From positions 1,646,396 through 1,710,395 of the forward strand of contig NZ_BSDC01000001.1 in the NCBI RefSeq assembly GCF_030268045.1: 64,000 bases of DNA, read 5' to 3'. A program made the translations under genes and the position numbers. Below, in pieces: positions 8,581-17,829 of this stretch. The stretch's first letter is position 1. Each line of letters opens with the position of its first letter. A model generated the notes under the pieces. The model saw only the letters and a list, made by a program, of their open reading frames with translations, was not told the origin of the DNA and ran no database searches. Source of the DNA: Geothrix edaphica (GTDB lineage Bacteria > Acidobacteriota > Holophagae > Holophagales > Holophagaceae).

Positions 8581-9552
8581 ATGATTCTCGTGTTCTGTGA
8601 ACTGAAGGACGGCCAGATCCGCAAGCCCAGCACCGAAGCCCTCAGCGAGGGCCGTCGCCTGGCCGACGCCTCCGGCAAGAAGGTCGGCGCGCTCTTCGCA
8701 GGCGCCTCCTGCGCCGGCGCCGCCGAAGCCGCCAAGTTCGGCGCCGACGTGATCCTGACCGCCGAGGCCCCCACCCTGGCCTCCTACTCCAGCGACGCCT
8801 TCGCGACCCTCCTCGCCGACGCGGTGAAGGCCAAGGGCGCCACGGTGCTGCTGGCCGCGGCCACCGCCGTGGGCAAGGACGTGCTCCCCCGCGCCGCCGC
8901 GCGCCTGGGCGCCGGCTACGCCTCCGACGTCACCGGCCTCGCCATGGTGGACGGCAAGCTGCAGGCCGTGCGCCCCGTCTACGCCGGCAAGGCCTTCGCC
9001 ACCACCACCTTCTCCAGCGCCGTGCAGACGGCCACCACCCGCCCCAACGTGTTCCCCGCCGCCGAGAAGGCCGGCGCTGGCGCCGTGGAGGTTCTCGCCG
9101 CTCCGGCCGGGGACTTCAAGTCCGTGGTGAAGGAGATCCTCGCCAAGGCTGGCGGCAAGGTGGACCTCAGCGAAGCCAACGTCATCGTGAGCGGCGGCCG
9201 CGGCATGAAGGACGGCGCCAACTTCAAGATCCTCGAAGAGCTGGCGGATGCCATCGGCGGCGTCGTGGGCGCCTCCCGGGCGGCCGTGGACGCGGGCTGG
9301 GGCCTGCCCCACAGCATGCAGGTGGGCCAGACCGGCAAGGTCGTGAGCCCCACCCTCTACATCGCCTGCGGCATCAGCGGCGCCATCCAGCACATCGCCG
9401 GCATGAGCGGCTCGAAGTACATCGTCGCCATCAACAAGGATCCCGAAGCGCCGATCTTCAAGCTGGCGAACTACGGCATTGTCGGCGACCTGTTCGAAGT
9501 GGTTCCAGAACTGACCAAGGCCGCCAAGGCCATGGGCATCGGCAAGAACTAG
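8581..9552 (+). CDS. etfA: Electron transfer flavoprotein, alpha subunit
   Basis: 323-residue FAD-binding subunit of ETF. The C-terminal domain carries [10 protein letters not shown], the FAD motif [19 protein letters not shown] and the block [16 protein letters not shown], then [20 protein letters not shown], all diagnostic of EtfA. It is the second gene of etfBA and is followed at once by a strong terminator, so the transcription unit ends here. Length is normal. Confidence 0.95.
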   Translation: MILVFCELKDGQIRKPSTEALSEGRRLADASGKKVGALFAGASCAGAAEAAKFGADVILTAEAPTLASYSSDAFATLLADAVKAKGATVLLAAATAVGKDVLPRAAARLGAGYASDVTGLAMVDGKLQAVRPVYAGKAFATTTFSSAVQTATTRPNVFPAAEKAGAGAVEVLAAPAGDFKSVVKEILAKAGGKVDLSEANVIVSGGRGMKDGANFKILEELADAIGGVVGASRAAVDAGWGLPHSMQVGQTGKVVSPTLYIACGISGAIQHIAGMSGSKYIVAINKDPEAPIFKLANYGIVGDLFEVVPELTKAAKAMGIGKN

Positions 9553-9570
9553 TCCGCGCCGTTCCCACCT

Positions 9571-9604
9571 GCAAAATCGCCCGGCATCCGCCGGGCGATT
9601 TTGC
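9571..9604 (+). terminator. Terminator after etfBA
   Basis: Perfect 15-base stem (9571-9585 with 9590-9604), loop ATCC, arms beginning GCAAAATCGCCCGGC. The A/T ends make it usable on both strands: it closes etfA and the convergent minus-strand gene that ends at 9619. Confidence 0.85.
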
Positions 9605-9618
9605 AGACAGGGAAAAAT

Positions 9619-10068
9619 TCAAACGCCGAACTGCCTCAAATGGTGGTCGAAGTGCTTGTAGATCAGCCGGCCCCACTGCTCGCCGCTGAGCTGCCCGAAG
9701 AAGGGGTGGACACTGCCGTCAACCTTCGCGGCGCCGCGCTGGACAACACGGTCGATGAGCGTCGCCAGCCGGGTGCGCTCGGCCTCGAAGTCCTGGGGGG
9801 CGGACACCACGTAGATGGGATCGGTGGGGGAGTTGCGGCGGAAGGGCTTTTCCCCGAAGACGTGGCTCCGGATGAAGGGCGTGATCAGCTTGCCGATGAA
9901 GAGCTGCTTCACCGGGCGGTCGCCCAGGAGGTCGCCCAGGGCGATGGAGCAGTGCTTCATCATCTGGGCGGGATCCATCTTCCCCCACTGACGCTGGGCC
10001 CCCGGCTCCAGCTCCGCGAACCGCCGGGCCAGGGCGTCGCGGTCGGCCGGGTTGAACAGTGAATTCAT
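9619..10068 (-). CDS. DUF1569-type (DinB-like) protein
   Basis: 149-residue protein resembling the DUF1569 family of the DinB-like four-helix bundle superfamily. [19 protein letters not shown] (about residues 28-46) and the C-terminal [19 protein letters not shown]...HHLRQFG carry the conserved His residues expected to bind metal. Several members annotated this way have no known substrate. The gene is single, convergent with etfA and separated from its upstream neighbour by about 80 bases holding a GC-rich hairpin. Confidence 0.75.
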   Translation of the reverse strand: MNSLFNPADRDALARRFAELEPGAQRQWGKMDPAQMMKHCSIALGDLLGDRPVKQLFIGKLITPFIRSHVFGEKPFRRNSPTDPIYVVSAPQDFEAERTRLATLIDRVVQRGAAKVDGSVHPFFGQLSGEQWGRLIYKHFDHHLRQFGV

Positions 10069-10109
10069 CGTTGGTGTCCTTTCTCAGAATGCCGTTCATC
10101 GCTCCAGGA

Positions 10110-10134
10110 CATCGCCCGGCGACGCCGGGTGATG
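10110..10134 (-). terminator. GC-rich hairpin downstream of the 75-residue gene
   Basis: Inverted repeat CATCgCCCGGC / GCCGGGtGATG (10110-10120, 10124-10134) with a 3-base loop and one mismatch. There is no T-run, so it may be a weak terminator or an mRNA-stabilising stem. Confidence 0.4.
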
Positions 10135-10152
10135 TTCTGGAGGGTGCCAGTG

Positions 10153-10380
10153 CTATACCGGCTCGAACCCTTCATCGCGGAGGAAGTCCCGGGCATCTTC
10201 GGGATCGCCGAAGCGGGCGACGACCATGTCGCCTTCGTTCCCATCGCCATCCAGGGCATCCAGGCTGTTCCGCTCCCGGATCACGCAGGACCCGCCGATC
10301 TCATCCAGGCCGAACTGCACCAGCTCCCGGATGACGCCGTGCTCATCCCGCCACAACTCGACATGCAGATCCGTTCCCAT
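10153..10380 (-). CDS. Hypothetical 75-residue acidic protein
   Basis: Short acidic protein beginning MGTDLHVELWRDEHG and ending in FGDPEDARDFLRDEGFEPV. ATG 10380 is chosen because GGAGG lies 5 bases upstream; a GTG two codons earlier is also possible. It contains no recognisable domain, signal or membrane segment. The alternating hydrophobic/charged pattern suggests a small alpha/beta fold. It lies between the DUF1569 gene and the cNMP/FHA gene, same strand. Function unknown. Confidence 0.6.
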   Translation of the reverse strand: MGTDLHVELWRDEHGVIRELVQFGLDEIGGSCVIRERNSLDALDGDGNEGDMVVARFGDPEDARDFLRDEGFEPV

Positions 10381-10411
10381 GGCCACCTCCGGTGTTCCGT
10401 CCGCCGGAAGG

Positions 10412-11134
10412 TTAGTTCTTTTCGAAGAACAGCACCACCATGCCGAAGCCGACCCGGTCGCCGTGCTTCAGCTCCCGGGGCTCGCCAGGCTGGATGCGCT
10501 CGCCCCGCACGAAGGTGCCGTTGGCGACGCCGGGCTCCTCCAGCAGGAAGTACCGGCCATGCTCGCAGAGGATGCGGGCGTGGCGCCGGGACACGCTCAG
10601 GTTGTGGTCCTCCTCGGTGAGGTCGATGTCGGGATGCACGCCCGTGGTGGGGTCGAAGCGGCCGATGAGGGACCCGTGGGCCAGGATGGGGTGGGGCTTG
10701 CCGCTGAGCACGGACACGAGGTTCGCCACCGGCGTTCCCGCGGCCTTGGCGGGCCGGCTGGCATCCAGCTCCTCCACCCGCTCGCCCAGCTCCCGGTGCC
10801 GCTGCGCCAGGCGCTGCATCATCTTCACGGACACTTCCGGGTTCTGCCGGATCATGCGCATGAAGGTGCCGCGGTTGATGGCGATGAGGTCCGAGTCCTC
10901 CAGGGCCAGGGCCGTGTGCTGGCGCGGCAGGGCCTCCAGGAGGCTGCCTTCCCCGAAGAAATCCCCCTTGGACAGTTCCTCCGCCCATTCCCCCTTGGGC
11001 TCCTCTGAGACATACAGCCGCACCCGGCCCGCGAGGATGATGTACATCTGCTGGGCCATCTCCCCTTTGCGGAAGATGATCTCGCCTTCGCGGAAGCGCA
11101 GCTTGCTTTGGTCGATGAAGCTGGGTTCAGCCAT
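10412..11134 (-). CDS. Cyclic-nucleotide-binding / FHA two-domain protein
   Basis: 240-residue cytosolic signalling protein. Residues about 8-120 form a cNMP-binding beta-roll: FREGEIIFRKGEMAQQMYII, then GDFFGEGSLLE at the phosphate-binding cassette. Residues about 150-238 form an FHA domain: GSLIGRFDPTTG, DHNLSVSRRHARI (the phosphothreonine-binding Ser-Arg-His), and GVANGTFVRGERI. There is no DNA-binding helix, so this is not a CRP-type regulator; it probably links a nucleotide signal to a phosphothreonine partner. No kinase gene is adjacent. Confidence 0.85.
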   Translation of the reverse strand: MAEPSFIDQSKLRFREGEIIFRKGEMAQQMYIILAGRVRLYVSEEPKGEWAEELSKGDFFGEGSLLEALPRQHTALALEDSDLIAINRGTFMRMIRQNPEVSVKMMQRLAQRHRELGERVEELDASRPAKAAGTPVANLVSVLSGKPHPILAHGSLIGRFDPTTGVHPDIDLTEEDHNLSVSRRHARILCEHGRYFLLEEPGVANGTFVRGERIQPGEPRELKHGDRVGFGMVVLFFEKN

Positions 11135-11158
11135 GCGGGTCCCGGAGAGTGCCCTAGG

Positions 11159-11695
11159 TTAACCGATGCCAGGCGATGGGTGAACCTCTCCAGAGAACGC
11201 GCGCGCCATCAGAGCTTCCAGGATCCGGGCCTCGGCGGCCGAGAACCCGCTCGGATGCGGGGAATCCAGGTCCAGCACGGCGCGGAGGCGGCCGCCAACC
11301 GTGATGGGAATCACGAGCTCGGAGCGGGTGGCGTCATCGCAGGCGATGTGGCCGGGAAAGGCCTGGACATCAGGCACCAGCTGGGTGGTTTCCGTGCGGG
11401 CGCAGGCTCCGCAGACCCCCCGCTCGAAGGGGATGCGCAGGCAACCCATGCCGCCCTGATAGGGGCCCACCGCCAGCAGACGCTCGCCGATGCGCCGGTA
11501 GAAGCCGCACCAGTTGACCTGGGGTAGCGTCTCCCACAGGAGGCAGGCCAGGGTCGCCTGGATGGCCACCTCGTCGGTCTCGCCTTCAAGCGCCGCGAGC
11601 ACCTGCGGAAGCGCGGATTCGAGGCGCGCCACCCGCGCGGGTTCTGACAGCAGGGTGCCCCGCGCCACCGGTTCCAGCAGGATCCCCTCGCTCAT
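11159..11695 (-). CDS. msrC: Free methionine-(R)-sulfoxide reductase (GAF type)
   Basis: 178-residue GAF-domain enzyme reducing free Met-R-sulfoxide with thioredoxin. The fRMsr signatures are intact: QVNWCGFYRR, then GCLRIPFERGVCGACA carrying two of the three redox cysteines, and FPGHIACDDATRSELVIPI with the third. Start is taken at ATG 11695 with GAGGAG just upstream; ATG 11698 is equally possible. It is divergent from lpxK and lies downstream of no obvious oxidative-stress gene. A regulatory GAF protein is unlikely because all three cysteines are kept. Confidence 0.88.
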   Translation of the reverse strand: MSEGILLEPVARGTLLSEPARVARLESALPQVLAALEGETDEVAIQATLACLLWETLPQVNWCGFYRRIGERLLAVGPYQGGMGCLRIPFERGVCGACARTETTQLVPDVQAFPGHIACDDATRSELVIPITVGGRLRAVLDLDSPHPSGFSAAEARILEALMARAFSGEVHPSPGIG

Positions 11696-11755
11696 CATCT
11701 CCTCCGCCGCCCTGATGCCGTGACCCCGTGGGGGTTTTGTTGGACACTCTAGCCC

Positions 11756-12784
11756 ATGTCCATTCTGCGCTATCTGGCCGCTCCCCTGTCCCCGTTGTAC
11801 GGGATGGTGGTGCGCGCCCGGAACCGCAGCTTCGACGCCCACCCGGAGCGGATCGCCCACGCCTCCGTCCCGGTGGTGTCCATCGGCAACCTGAGTGCCG
11901 GAGGCACGGGCAAGACCCCCCTCACCCTGTTCCTGGCCGAAGGCCTCGAAGCGGCGGGCTGGCGCAACGCGGTCTTGTCCCGGGGCTACGGGGGACGGCG
12001 CGAGATTGATCCCATGAGCGTGGAAGCGGATTCCGATCCCCGGCAGACCGGCGATGAGCCCCTGCTCATGGCCCGGCGCCTGGGGCCGGAGCGGGTGGTG
12101 GTGGGGCGGAAGCGCCATGCCGCCGCCCTGCGGGCCCTGGCCCAGCGACCGGACCTGCGCTGCCTGCTGCTCGATGACGGCTTCCAGCACCGGGCCCTGC
12201 ACCGGGATCTGGACCTGCTGGTGCTCGATGGCGTGCGGCTCTGGGGCAACGGCCGCATGCTGCCGCTGGGGAACCTGCGCGAGCCCATGGACAGCGCGCA
12301 GCGCGCCCACGCGCTGGTGGTCACGAGGGCCGCCCGCGTGAAGGATCGCGGGATGGTGGAGGTCTGGTGGGCCCGTTTCGGCAGCGGCGGCCCCATCTTC
12401 TGGGTGGACTTCGTCCTGGGGGCGCTGCGCCGCTGGGACACGGGCGACCGCCAGCCCATCCCCCTGCCCGGCCTGGGCCCGGCCTTCGCCTGGTGCGGCC
12501 TGGGCCACCCGGAGGCCTTCTATGCCGATCTGCTGGTGGCCGGCCAGGCCTGGACCGGATCCCACAGCTATCCGGACCACCGGGGCCCCACCCCCGCCGA
12601 GCTGGTCCGGCTCCAGGTCCGCGCCAAGATGGAGGACGCCGCCTGGCTGGTCTGCACGGAGAAGGACGCCGTGAAGCTGGGTCGCGGACATGCCAGCGTA
12701 CTGGAGCTGCCCCTGTTCATCGCCGAGCAGCGGGTCGCCGGTGGGGAAACCTTGCTCGCCTGGCTGAAGTCCGAGCTCGCCTGA
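11756..12784 (+). CDS. lpxK: Tetraacyldisaccharide 4'-kinase
   Basis: 342-residue inner-membrane-associated kinase that phosphorylates the 4' position of the lipid A disaccharide, so the organism makes lipopolysaccharide. It has the N-terminal hydrophobic region, the P-loop-like GNLSAGGTGKTPLT (about residues 43-56), SRGYGG, GDEPLLMA, and LLLDDGFQHRALHRDLDLL with the DDGFQH catalytic signature. It has no other lpx gene beside it. Confidence 0.95.
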   Translation: MSILRYLAAPLSPLYGMVVRARNRSFDAHPERIAHASVPVVSIGNLSAGGTGKTPLTLFLAEGLEAAGWRNAVLSRGYGGRREIDPMSVEADSDPRQTGDEPLLMARRLGPERVVVGRKRHAAALRALAQRPDLRCLLLDDGFQHRALHRDLDLLVLDGVRLWGNGRMLPLGNLREPMDSAQRAHALVVTRAARVKDRGMVEVWWARFGSGGPIFWVDFVLGALRRWDTGDRQPIPLPGLGPAFAWCGLGHPEAFYADLLVAGQAWTGSHSYPDHRGPTPAELVRLQVRAKMEDAAWLVCTEKDAVKLGRGHASVLELPLFIAEQRVAGGETLLAWLKSELA

Positions 12785-12891
12785 ACGGGCCCCCAGGAAG
12801 GAACCGGCGTGGCTTCCCAAAGCCCGGCTGGATCGCTATGCTTGCGCCCACCAAGCCACTCCAACCAGATCCATCTCTTCAGGGGGATACG

Positions 12892-14148
12892 ATGCTCAGG
12901 CAGGCCTTCTACGGTTCTCTCTTGCTGGCGGCCCTCGGCCTTCACGCCGGGGATTCGGTCAAGCTCGCCATCACGGGTCCCTTCACCGGCGGTTCCGCCC
13001 CCATGGGCGCCTCCATGCGGGACGGCGCCAAGCTGGCCATCGCGGAGATCAACGCCGCGGGCGGCATCCAGGTGGGCGGCAAGAAGCTGAAGATCGACAT
13101 CATCGAGCGGGACGATGAGGCCAAGAACGAGCGCGGGGCCCTCATCGCCCAGGAGCTGGCCGCCATGAACGACCTGTCCGGCGTCATCGGCACCGTGAAC
13201 ACAGGCGTCTGCATGGCGGGCGACAAGCACTTCCAGGAGAAGGGCGTCACCAAGATCATCTGCCCCGCCGCGGGTTCCGCCTCCATGACCCAGTGGAGCA
13301 AGGCCGGCGTGAAGGACCTCTCCATCTTCCGGTTCGCGGCCCACGATGGCATCCAGGCCGCCATGGTGGTCGAGGAGGCCATCAACCGCAAGTTCACCAA
13401 GGTGGCGGTGGTCTTCGACTCCACCAACTACGGCGTGTCCGGCCGGGACGACATGCTGAACCAGATCAAGCTGCAGGGGAACAAGCTCCAGGTGGTGGCC
13501 CAGGAGAAGTTCAACATCGGCGACAAGGACATGACCGCCCAGCTGCTCCGCGCCAAGGCCGCCGGCGCCCAGGCCGTCCTGATCTGGGCCATCGGCCCCG
13601 AGCTGGCCGCCGTGTCCAACGGCATGGCCAAGATCGGCATGAAGGCGCCCCTCATCGGCGGCTGGACGCTCTCCATGTCCAACTACATCGACAATGCCGG
13701 CAAGAACGGCAACGGCACCCTCATGCCCCAGACCTTCATCGAGGACCCCATCACCCCCAAGGCCAAGGCCTTCATCGACGGCTACCACAAGACCTACAAG
13801 GTGGACCGCATCCCCTCCGCGGTGGCCGCCGCCCAGGGCTACGACGCGGTCTACATCTTCGCCGCCGCCGTGAAGCAGGCCGGCACCACGGACACCCACA
13901 AGATCAAGGAGGCCCTGGAGGACCTCAAGGAGCCCGTGAAGGGCGTCATCGCCACCTGGAACCACCCCTACACCAAGTGGAATCCCGCGGACGTGACCAC
14001 CCACGAGGCCTTCCGTCGCGAGCAGACTGTCATGGGCATGGTGCAGGACGGCCGCGTGGTCTTCGGCAATGCCGCCGACAAGGCCCGCCTGATCAAGGAG
14101 GCCGCCGCCAAGCCCGCCGCGAAGCCGGCCAAGGGCAAAACCAAGTAG
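12892..14148 (+). CDS. livK: Branched-chain amino-acid ABC transporter, substrate-binding protein
   Basis: 418-residue periplasmic binding protein of the Leu/Ile/Val type. A signal peptide (MLRQAFYGSLLLAALGLHAG) precedes VKLAITGPFTGGSAPMG, the canonical start of the mature fold; GGKKLKIDIIERDDEAK and the hinge sequences of the type I periplasmic fold follow. ATG 12892 has AGGGGG upstream. The C-terminus is a Lys/Ala/Pro tail (KPAAKPAKGKTK). It is the first gene of a liv operon and is separated from the permeases by a hairpin that would lower downstream expression. The true ligand could be another amide or amino acid. Confidence 0.9.
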   Translation: MLRQAFYGSLLLAALGLHAGDSVKLAITGPFTGGSAPMGASMRDGAKLAIAEINAAGGIQVGGKKLKIDIIERDDEAKNERGALIAQELAAMNDLSGVIGTVNTGVCMAGDKHFQEKGVTKIICPAAGSASMTQWSKAGVKDLSIFRFAAHDGIQAAMVVEEAINRKFTKVAVVFDSTNYGVSGRDDMLNQIKLQGNKLQVVAQEKFNIGDKDMTAQLLRAKAAGAQAVLIWAIGPELAAVSNGMAKIGMKAPLIGGWTLSMSNYIDNAGKNGNGTLMPQTFIEDPITPKAKAFIDGYHKTYKVDRIPSAVAAAQGYDAVYIFAAAVKQAGTTDTHKIKEALEDLKEPVKGVIATWNHPYTKWNPADVTTHEAFRREQTVMGMVQDGRVVFGNAADKARLIKEAAAKPAAKPAKGKTK

Positions 14149-14171
14149 CTGACCTGGCCTCATCGCCGCTC

Positions 14172-14197
14172 CGGGGGGCTTCGGCCCCCCGCCTTTT
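14172..14197 (+). terminator. Attenuating hairpin between livK and livH
   Basis: Stem of 8 pairs, CGGGGGGC / GCCCCCCG (14172-14179, 14184-14191), closed by a TTCG tetraloop and followed by CCTTTT. A very stable hairpin with a short T-run, expected to attenuate rather than abolish read-through, giving more binding protein than permease. Confidence 0.75.
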
Positions 14198-14221
14198 CCG
14201 CCCGTCACCGGGGGCCCAGAC

Positions 14222-15100
14222 ATGAACCCTTCGATCATCGGACAGATGGCCGTCAGCGGCGCCCTCATGGGGCTCGTGTACGCCCTCATCGCCTACGGCT
14301 TCCAGCTCACCTACGCCACGAGCAAGAGCATCAACTTCGGCCAGGGCGAGCTGGTGATGGTGTCCGCCTTCTTCAGCCTCACCCTCACCAACCTGGGCCT
14401 GCCCTACTGGCTGATGGTGCCGGGGGGCCTGCTCTTCGGCGCCCTGCTCGGCCTGATCGTCGAGCGGGCAGGCGTCCGGCTCGCGCTGGAACAGAAAAGT
14501 GAAGGCTGGATCCTGCTCAGCATCATCATCGGGCTCTTCTTCTTCTCTGCCGCCGAGAACATCTGGGGGCGCGATGACCGTCCCTTTCCCACTCCGATCT
14601 CCGCCGATCCCATCCACATCCTGGGCGTGGATATCACCCGCCTTGAGCTGTCGGTGGCCGTGGGCGTGCTCGCCATCATGGGCCTGGTCGAACTGTTCAA
14701 GCGCCGCACCCTGCTGGGCAAGGCCTTCGAGGCCGTGTCCGCCGACCGGGATGCGGCCGAGCTCATGGGCATCTCGGCCACGCGCACGGTGATGCTCTCC
14801 TACGCGCTGTCGGGTGCCGTCGCGGCCCTGGCCGGCATCCTCGTCTCACCCATCACCACCGTCGGCCCCACCATGGCCTCGGCCCTCATCCTCAAGGCCT
14901 TCTCCGTAGCCGTGGTGGCGGGGCTGGATTCGGGCTTCGGGGTGGTGCTCATCGGCATGGCCCTCGGCGCGCTGGAGAGCCTGGCGAGCTTCTACCTGGG
15001 CAGCGGCTGGCGCGAGGCGCCCGGCCTCACCCTCCTGATCCTCGCCCTGGCCGTGCGCCCCACCGGTGTCTTCGGCAAAGCCGTCATCCGGAAGGTGTGA
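14222..15100 (+). CDS. livH: Branched-chain amino-acid ABC transporter permease LivH
   Basis: 292-residue inner-membrane permease with about eight hydrophobic segments. It starts GQMAVSGALMGLVYALIAYG and has the LivH blocks NFGQGELVM and AVSADRDAAELMGI (the EAA-like coupling loop contacting the ATPase), ending in LGSGWREAPGLTLLILAL. It forms the transmembrane channel with the LivM half of the next gene, whose start is one base past this stop. Confidence 0.92.
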   Translation: MNPSIIGQMAVSGALMGLVYALIAYGFQLTYATSKSINFGQGELVMVSAFFSLTLTNLGLPYWLMVPGGLLFGALLGLIVERAGVRLALEQKSEGWILLSIIIGLFFFSAAENIWGRDDRPFPTPISADPIHILGVDITRLELSVAVGVLAIMGLVELFKRRTLLGKAFEAVSADRDAAELMGISATRTVMLSYALSGAVAALAGILVSPITTVGPTMASALILKAFSVAVVAGLDSGFGVVLIGMALGALESLASFYLGSGWREAPGLTLLILALAVRPTGVFGKAVIRKV

Positions 15101-15101
15101 C

Positions 15102-17054
15102 ATGCGCCGCATCCTTCTCCTTCGCGGCGCCGAACTCGCGGTCTTCGCCTTCCTCGCCACCGTCCCGCTGCTGGTGGTGAATCCCTACGCTCTGGGCCTC
15201 CTCACCCTCCTGGCCATCTACGGGATCCTCCTCATCGGATTGGATGTCACCGTGGGTTACCTCGGCCAGGTGAACCTCGGCCATGTGGCCTTTCTGGGGC
15301 TGGGCGCCTACGCCGCCGGCCTCGCCGTCACCCGGTTCGGCCTTGGCCTGGTTCCCGCGCTGGCCGTGGCCATCATCGTAGGTCTGCTCCTGGGAGCGCT
15401 GCTCGCTCTGCCCGCCCTGCGCCTCGAAGGGCCGCAATTCGCCCTGGCGACGTTGAGCTTTGCGGCCCTCAGCACCACGGCCCTCAATGAGCTGGAGACC
15501 CTCACCGGCGGCGCCCAGGGCCTCAGTCTCGTGCGCCCGCCACTGTTCGGACATGCCCTCACGCCCTCGCTCTTCTACTGGCTGTGCATGGTCCTGCTGG
15601 CCCTGGTCTGGATGGTGATGCGGAACCTGCTGTCCTCCCAGTGGGGCCGGGCCTTCGAGGCCCTGCGGGACAGCCCCATCGCCACGGACGCCATGGGTGT
15701 GGGCACCTACTACCACAAGGTCGCCGCCTTCTCCCTGGGCTCGGGCCTCGGGGGGCTCGCCGGCGGGCTCTACGCCTTCAACTTCCAGTACCTCCAGCCC
15801 CAGAGCTTCGTCTACGAGCTGATGATCATCCTCCTGCTGGGCGTGGTGCTGGGCGGCCGCAAGAGCCTGTGGGGCGCCTTTGTGGGCGCCACGGTGGTGG
15901 TCCTGCTTCCCAACCTGCTGTCCAACCGGATGCTCTTCCATGTCTTCAGCGGCGCCGGATTCGCCGTGGCCCTGGCCGCGGGCCTGCGGGGCCTGGTGAA
16001 GAAGACCACGCGGCCCTTCCAGGCCTTCGCCCCCGTGGTGGCCATGGGCCTCCTCGCCGTCGGCGGCTTCTTCGTGGAGAACACCGAGGACTGGCGCAAG
16101 GGCATCTTCGCCCTGATGCTCTTCTCCGTGGTGGTAGGCCTGCCCGAGGGCCTCATGGGCTTCCTGGCCATCTTCCTGGCCAAGCTGTTCCGGGTGCCCC
16201 CCGCGCCCCTACCTGCGCCTTCGGACCTGGACGCGGTGCTGCCCCTGCGGGGCCAGGGCGACGGCCCCCTGCTCGTCCTGAGCGACCTCCACCGCCATTT
16301 CGGCGGCGTGAAGGCCGTGGATGGGCTGTCCATGCAGGTGCGCGCCGGCACCATCCACGGCCTCATCGGGCCGAACGGCTCGGGCAAGAGCACCGTGGTG
16401 AACGTGATCTCCGGCCTCTACACGGCGACTTCGGGCGGAATGTCCCTCCGCGGGTCGGAGCTGCCCCAGGGCAGCCTCAACCGGGTGGCCCGGGCCGGCG
16501 TGGCCCGCACCTTCCAGAACCTCCAGCTCTTCAGCGAGCTCACGGCCCTCGAGAACGTGATGGTCGCGCTCAAGGGCGTCTACAGGATGCCCCTCCCCCT
16601 GGTGCTGCTGGGCTTCGCCCGGGCCGAGGAGCGGCACGCCCAGGCCGACGCCCTCGCCCTGCTGGAACTCATCGGCCTGAAGGACCAGGCGCGGGCCAAG
16701 GCCAAGGACCTCACCTATGGCGCCCAGCGCTTCCTGGAGATCGCCCGGGCCCTGGCCCGCAAGCCCGACCTGCTGATCCTGGACGAACCCGCCGCGGGGC
16801 TCGCCCACCCGGATGTCATTCAGCAGATCGAAATCATCAGGCGGGTCCACGCCCGGGGCGTCACCATCATCCTCATCGAGCACCACATGGATGTCGTGAG
16901 TGAGCTCTGCGACCAGGTGACGGTGCTGGACGGCGGCAAGGTCATCGCCGAGGGCGCACCGGACGAAGTGAAGCGGCATCCCAAGGTGATCGAGGCCTAC
17001 CTGGGCCAGGCCAGCGGCTCCGGGCCTTCCGGCGCCGAGCCCCTGCCCGCGTGA
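15102..17054 (+). CDS. livM-livG: LivM permease fused to LivG ATPase
   Basis: 650-residue fusion of two ABC importer subunits. Residues 1 to about 365 are LivM: eight or nine membrane segments, VGYLGQVNLGHVAFLGLGAY, and the coupling loop FEALRDSPIATDAMGV. After a short linker, residues from about 385 are a LivG-type ATPase: Walker A GPNGSGKST (about 423), signature LTYGAQRFLEIARAL, Walker B LLILDEPAAGL, and the switch His in LIEHHMD. Both parts look complete, so this is a true fusion rather than a frameshift. It pairs with LivH and the separate LivF. Confidence 0.93.
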   Translation: MRRILLLRGAELAVFAFLATVPLLVVNPYALGLLTLLAIYGILLIGLDVTVGYLGQVNLGHVAFLGLGAYAAGLAVTRFGLGLVPALAVAIIVGLLLGALLALPALRLEGPQFALATLSFAALSTTALNELETLTGGAQGLSLVRPPLFGHALTPSLFYWLCMVLLALVWMVMRNLLSSQWGRAFEALRDSPIATDAMGVGTYYHKVAAFSLGSGLGGLAGGLYAFNFQYLQPQSFVYELMIILLLGVVLGGRKSLWGAFVGATVVVLLPNLLSNRMLFHVFSGAGFAVALAAGLRGLVKKTTRPFQAFAPVVAMGLLAVGGFFVENTEDWRKGIFALMLFSVVVGLPEGLMGFLAIFLAKLFRVPPAPLPAPSDLDAVLPLRGQGDGPLLVLSDLHRHFGGVKAVDGLSMQVRAGTIHGLIGPNGSGKSTVVNVISGLYTATSGGMSLRGSELPQGSLNRVARAGVARTFQNLQLFSELTALENVMVALKGVYRMPLPLVLLGFARAEERHAQADALALLELIGLKDQARAKAKDLTYGAQRFLEIARALARKPDLLILDEPAAGLAHPDVIQQIEIIRRVHARGVTIILIEHHMDVVSELCDQVTVLDGGKVIAEGAPDEVKRHPKVIEAYLGQASGSGPSGAEPLPA

Positions 17055-17065
17055 AGGAGACCGGC

Positions 17066-17782
17066 ATGCTCGTGGTGGATGATCTTCATGCGGGATACGG
17101 CGCCAGCGAGGTGCTGGTCGGCACGTCGCTGACCGTGAAGCCCGGCGCCGTGGTGGCGCTCATCGGGGCCAACGGCGCCGGCAAGACCACCACCATGCGC
17201 GCCATCTCCGGCCTGCTCCGGCCCTCCCATGGCCGCGTGGTGCTGGATGGCAGGGAGGTGCAGGGCCTCGACGCCTCGCGCATCGCCCGGCTGGGCCTCG
17301 CCCACTCCCCCGAGGGCCGCAAGGTCTTCGGCCCCCTGTCAGTGGAGGACAACCTGCTGCTGGGCGCCTACGGCCGCCTGCCGAAGTTCCTCGGGTACAA
17401 GGCCGGGGCCCGGGCGGACCTGGACCGCATCTATGAGCTGTTCCCCCGCCTCAAGGATCGCGCGCGCCAGTCAGCCGGCACCCTCTCCGGCGGCGAGCAG
17501 CAGATGCTCGCCATCGGCCGCGCCCTCATGGCCCGGCCCAAGGTGATGCTGCTGGACGAGCCCTCCATGGGCCTGGCGCCGGTCATCGTGCAGGAGGTCT
17601 TCCGCACCATCCGCCGTCTCAAGGAGGAGGGCATCACCCTGCTCCTGGTCGAGCAGTTCGCCAAGAGCGCCCTGGAAGTGGCCGACTACGCCTACGTCAT
17701 GGAGCGCGGCCACATCGCCGTCGAAGGCACCCCGGAGGAACTGGGCCGGAACGAGCGGGTCCTCGCCGCCTACCTCGGCTGA
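17066..17782 (+). CDS. livF: Branched-chain amino-acid ABC transporter ATPase LivF
   Basis: 238-residue second ATPase of the Liv importer. It has Walker A GANGAGKTTT, the LivF block HSPEGRKVFGPLSVEDNLLLG, signature LSGGEQQMLAIGRALM, Walker B VMLLDEPSMGLAP and the H-loop replaced by the family's VEQ. ATG 17066 has AAGGAG at 17054; a GTG at 17051 overlapping the previous stop (GTGA) would add five residues. It is the last gene of the operon. Confidence 0.93.
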   Translation: MLVVDDLHAGYGASEVLVGTSLTVKPGAVVALIGANGAGKTTTMRAISGLLRPSHGRVVLDGREVQGLDASRIARLGLAHSPEGRKVFGPLSVEDNLLLGAYGRLPKFLGYKAGARADLDRIYELFPRLKDRARQSAGTLSGGEQQMLAIGRALMARPKVMLLDEPSMGLAPVIVQEVFRTIRRLKEEGITLLLVEQFAKSALEVADYAYVMERGHIAVEGTPEELGRNERVLAAYLG

Positions 17783-17829
17783 GCAGGGCTGGCCCGGCGC
17801 CGGGCCTTGAGGTAGGATGATTCCCTGCC

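Noticed and set aside
7726..9393. Long open frame antisense to etfBA
   Set aside because: It mirrors two clear genes; the translation is Gly/His/Ala-rich with no motif, as expected for the complement of GC-rich genes.
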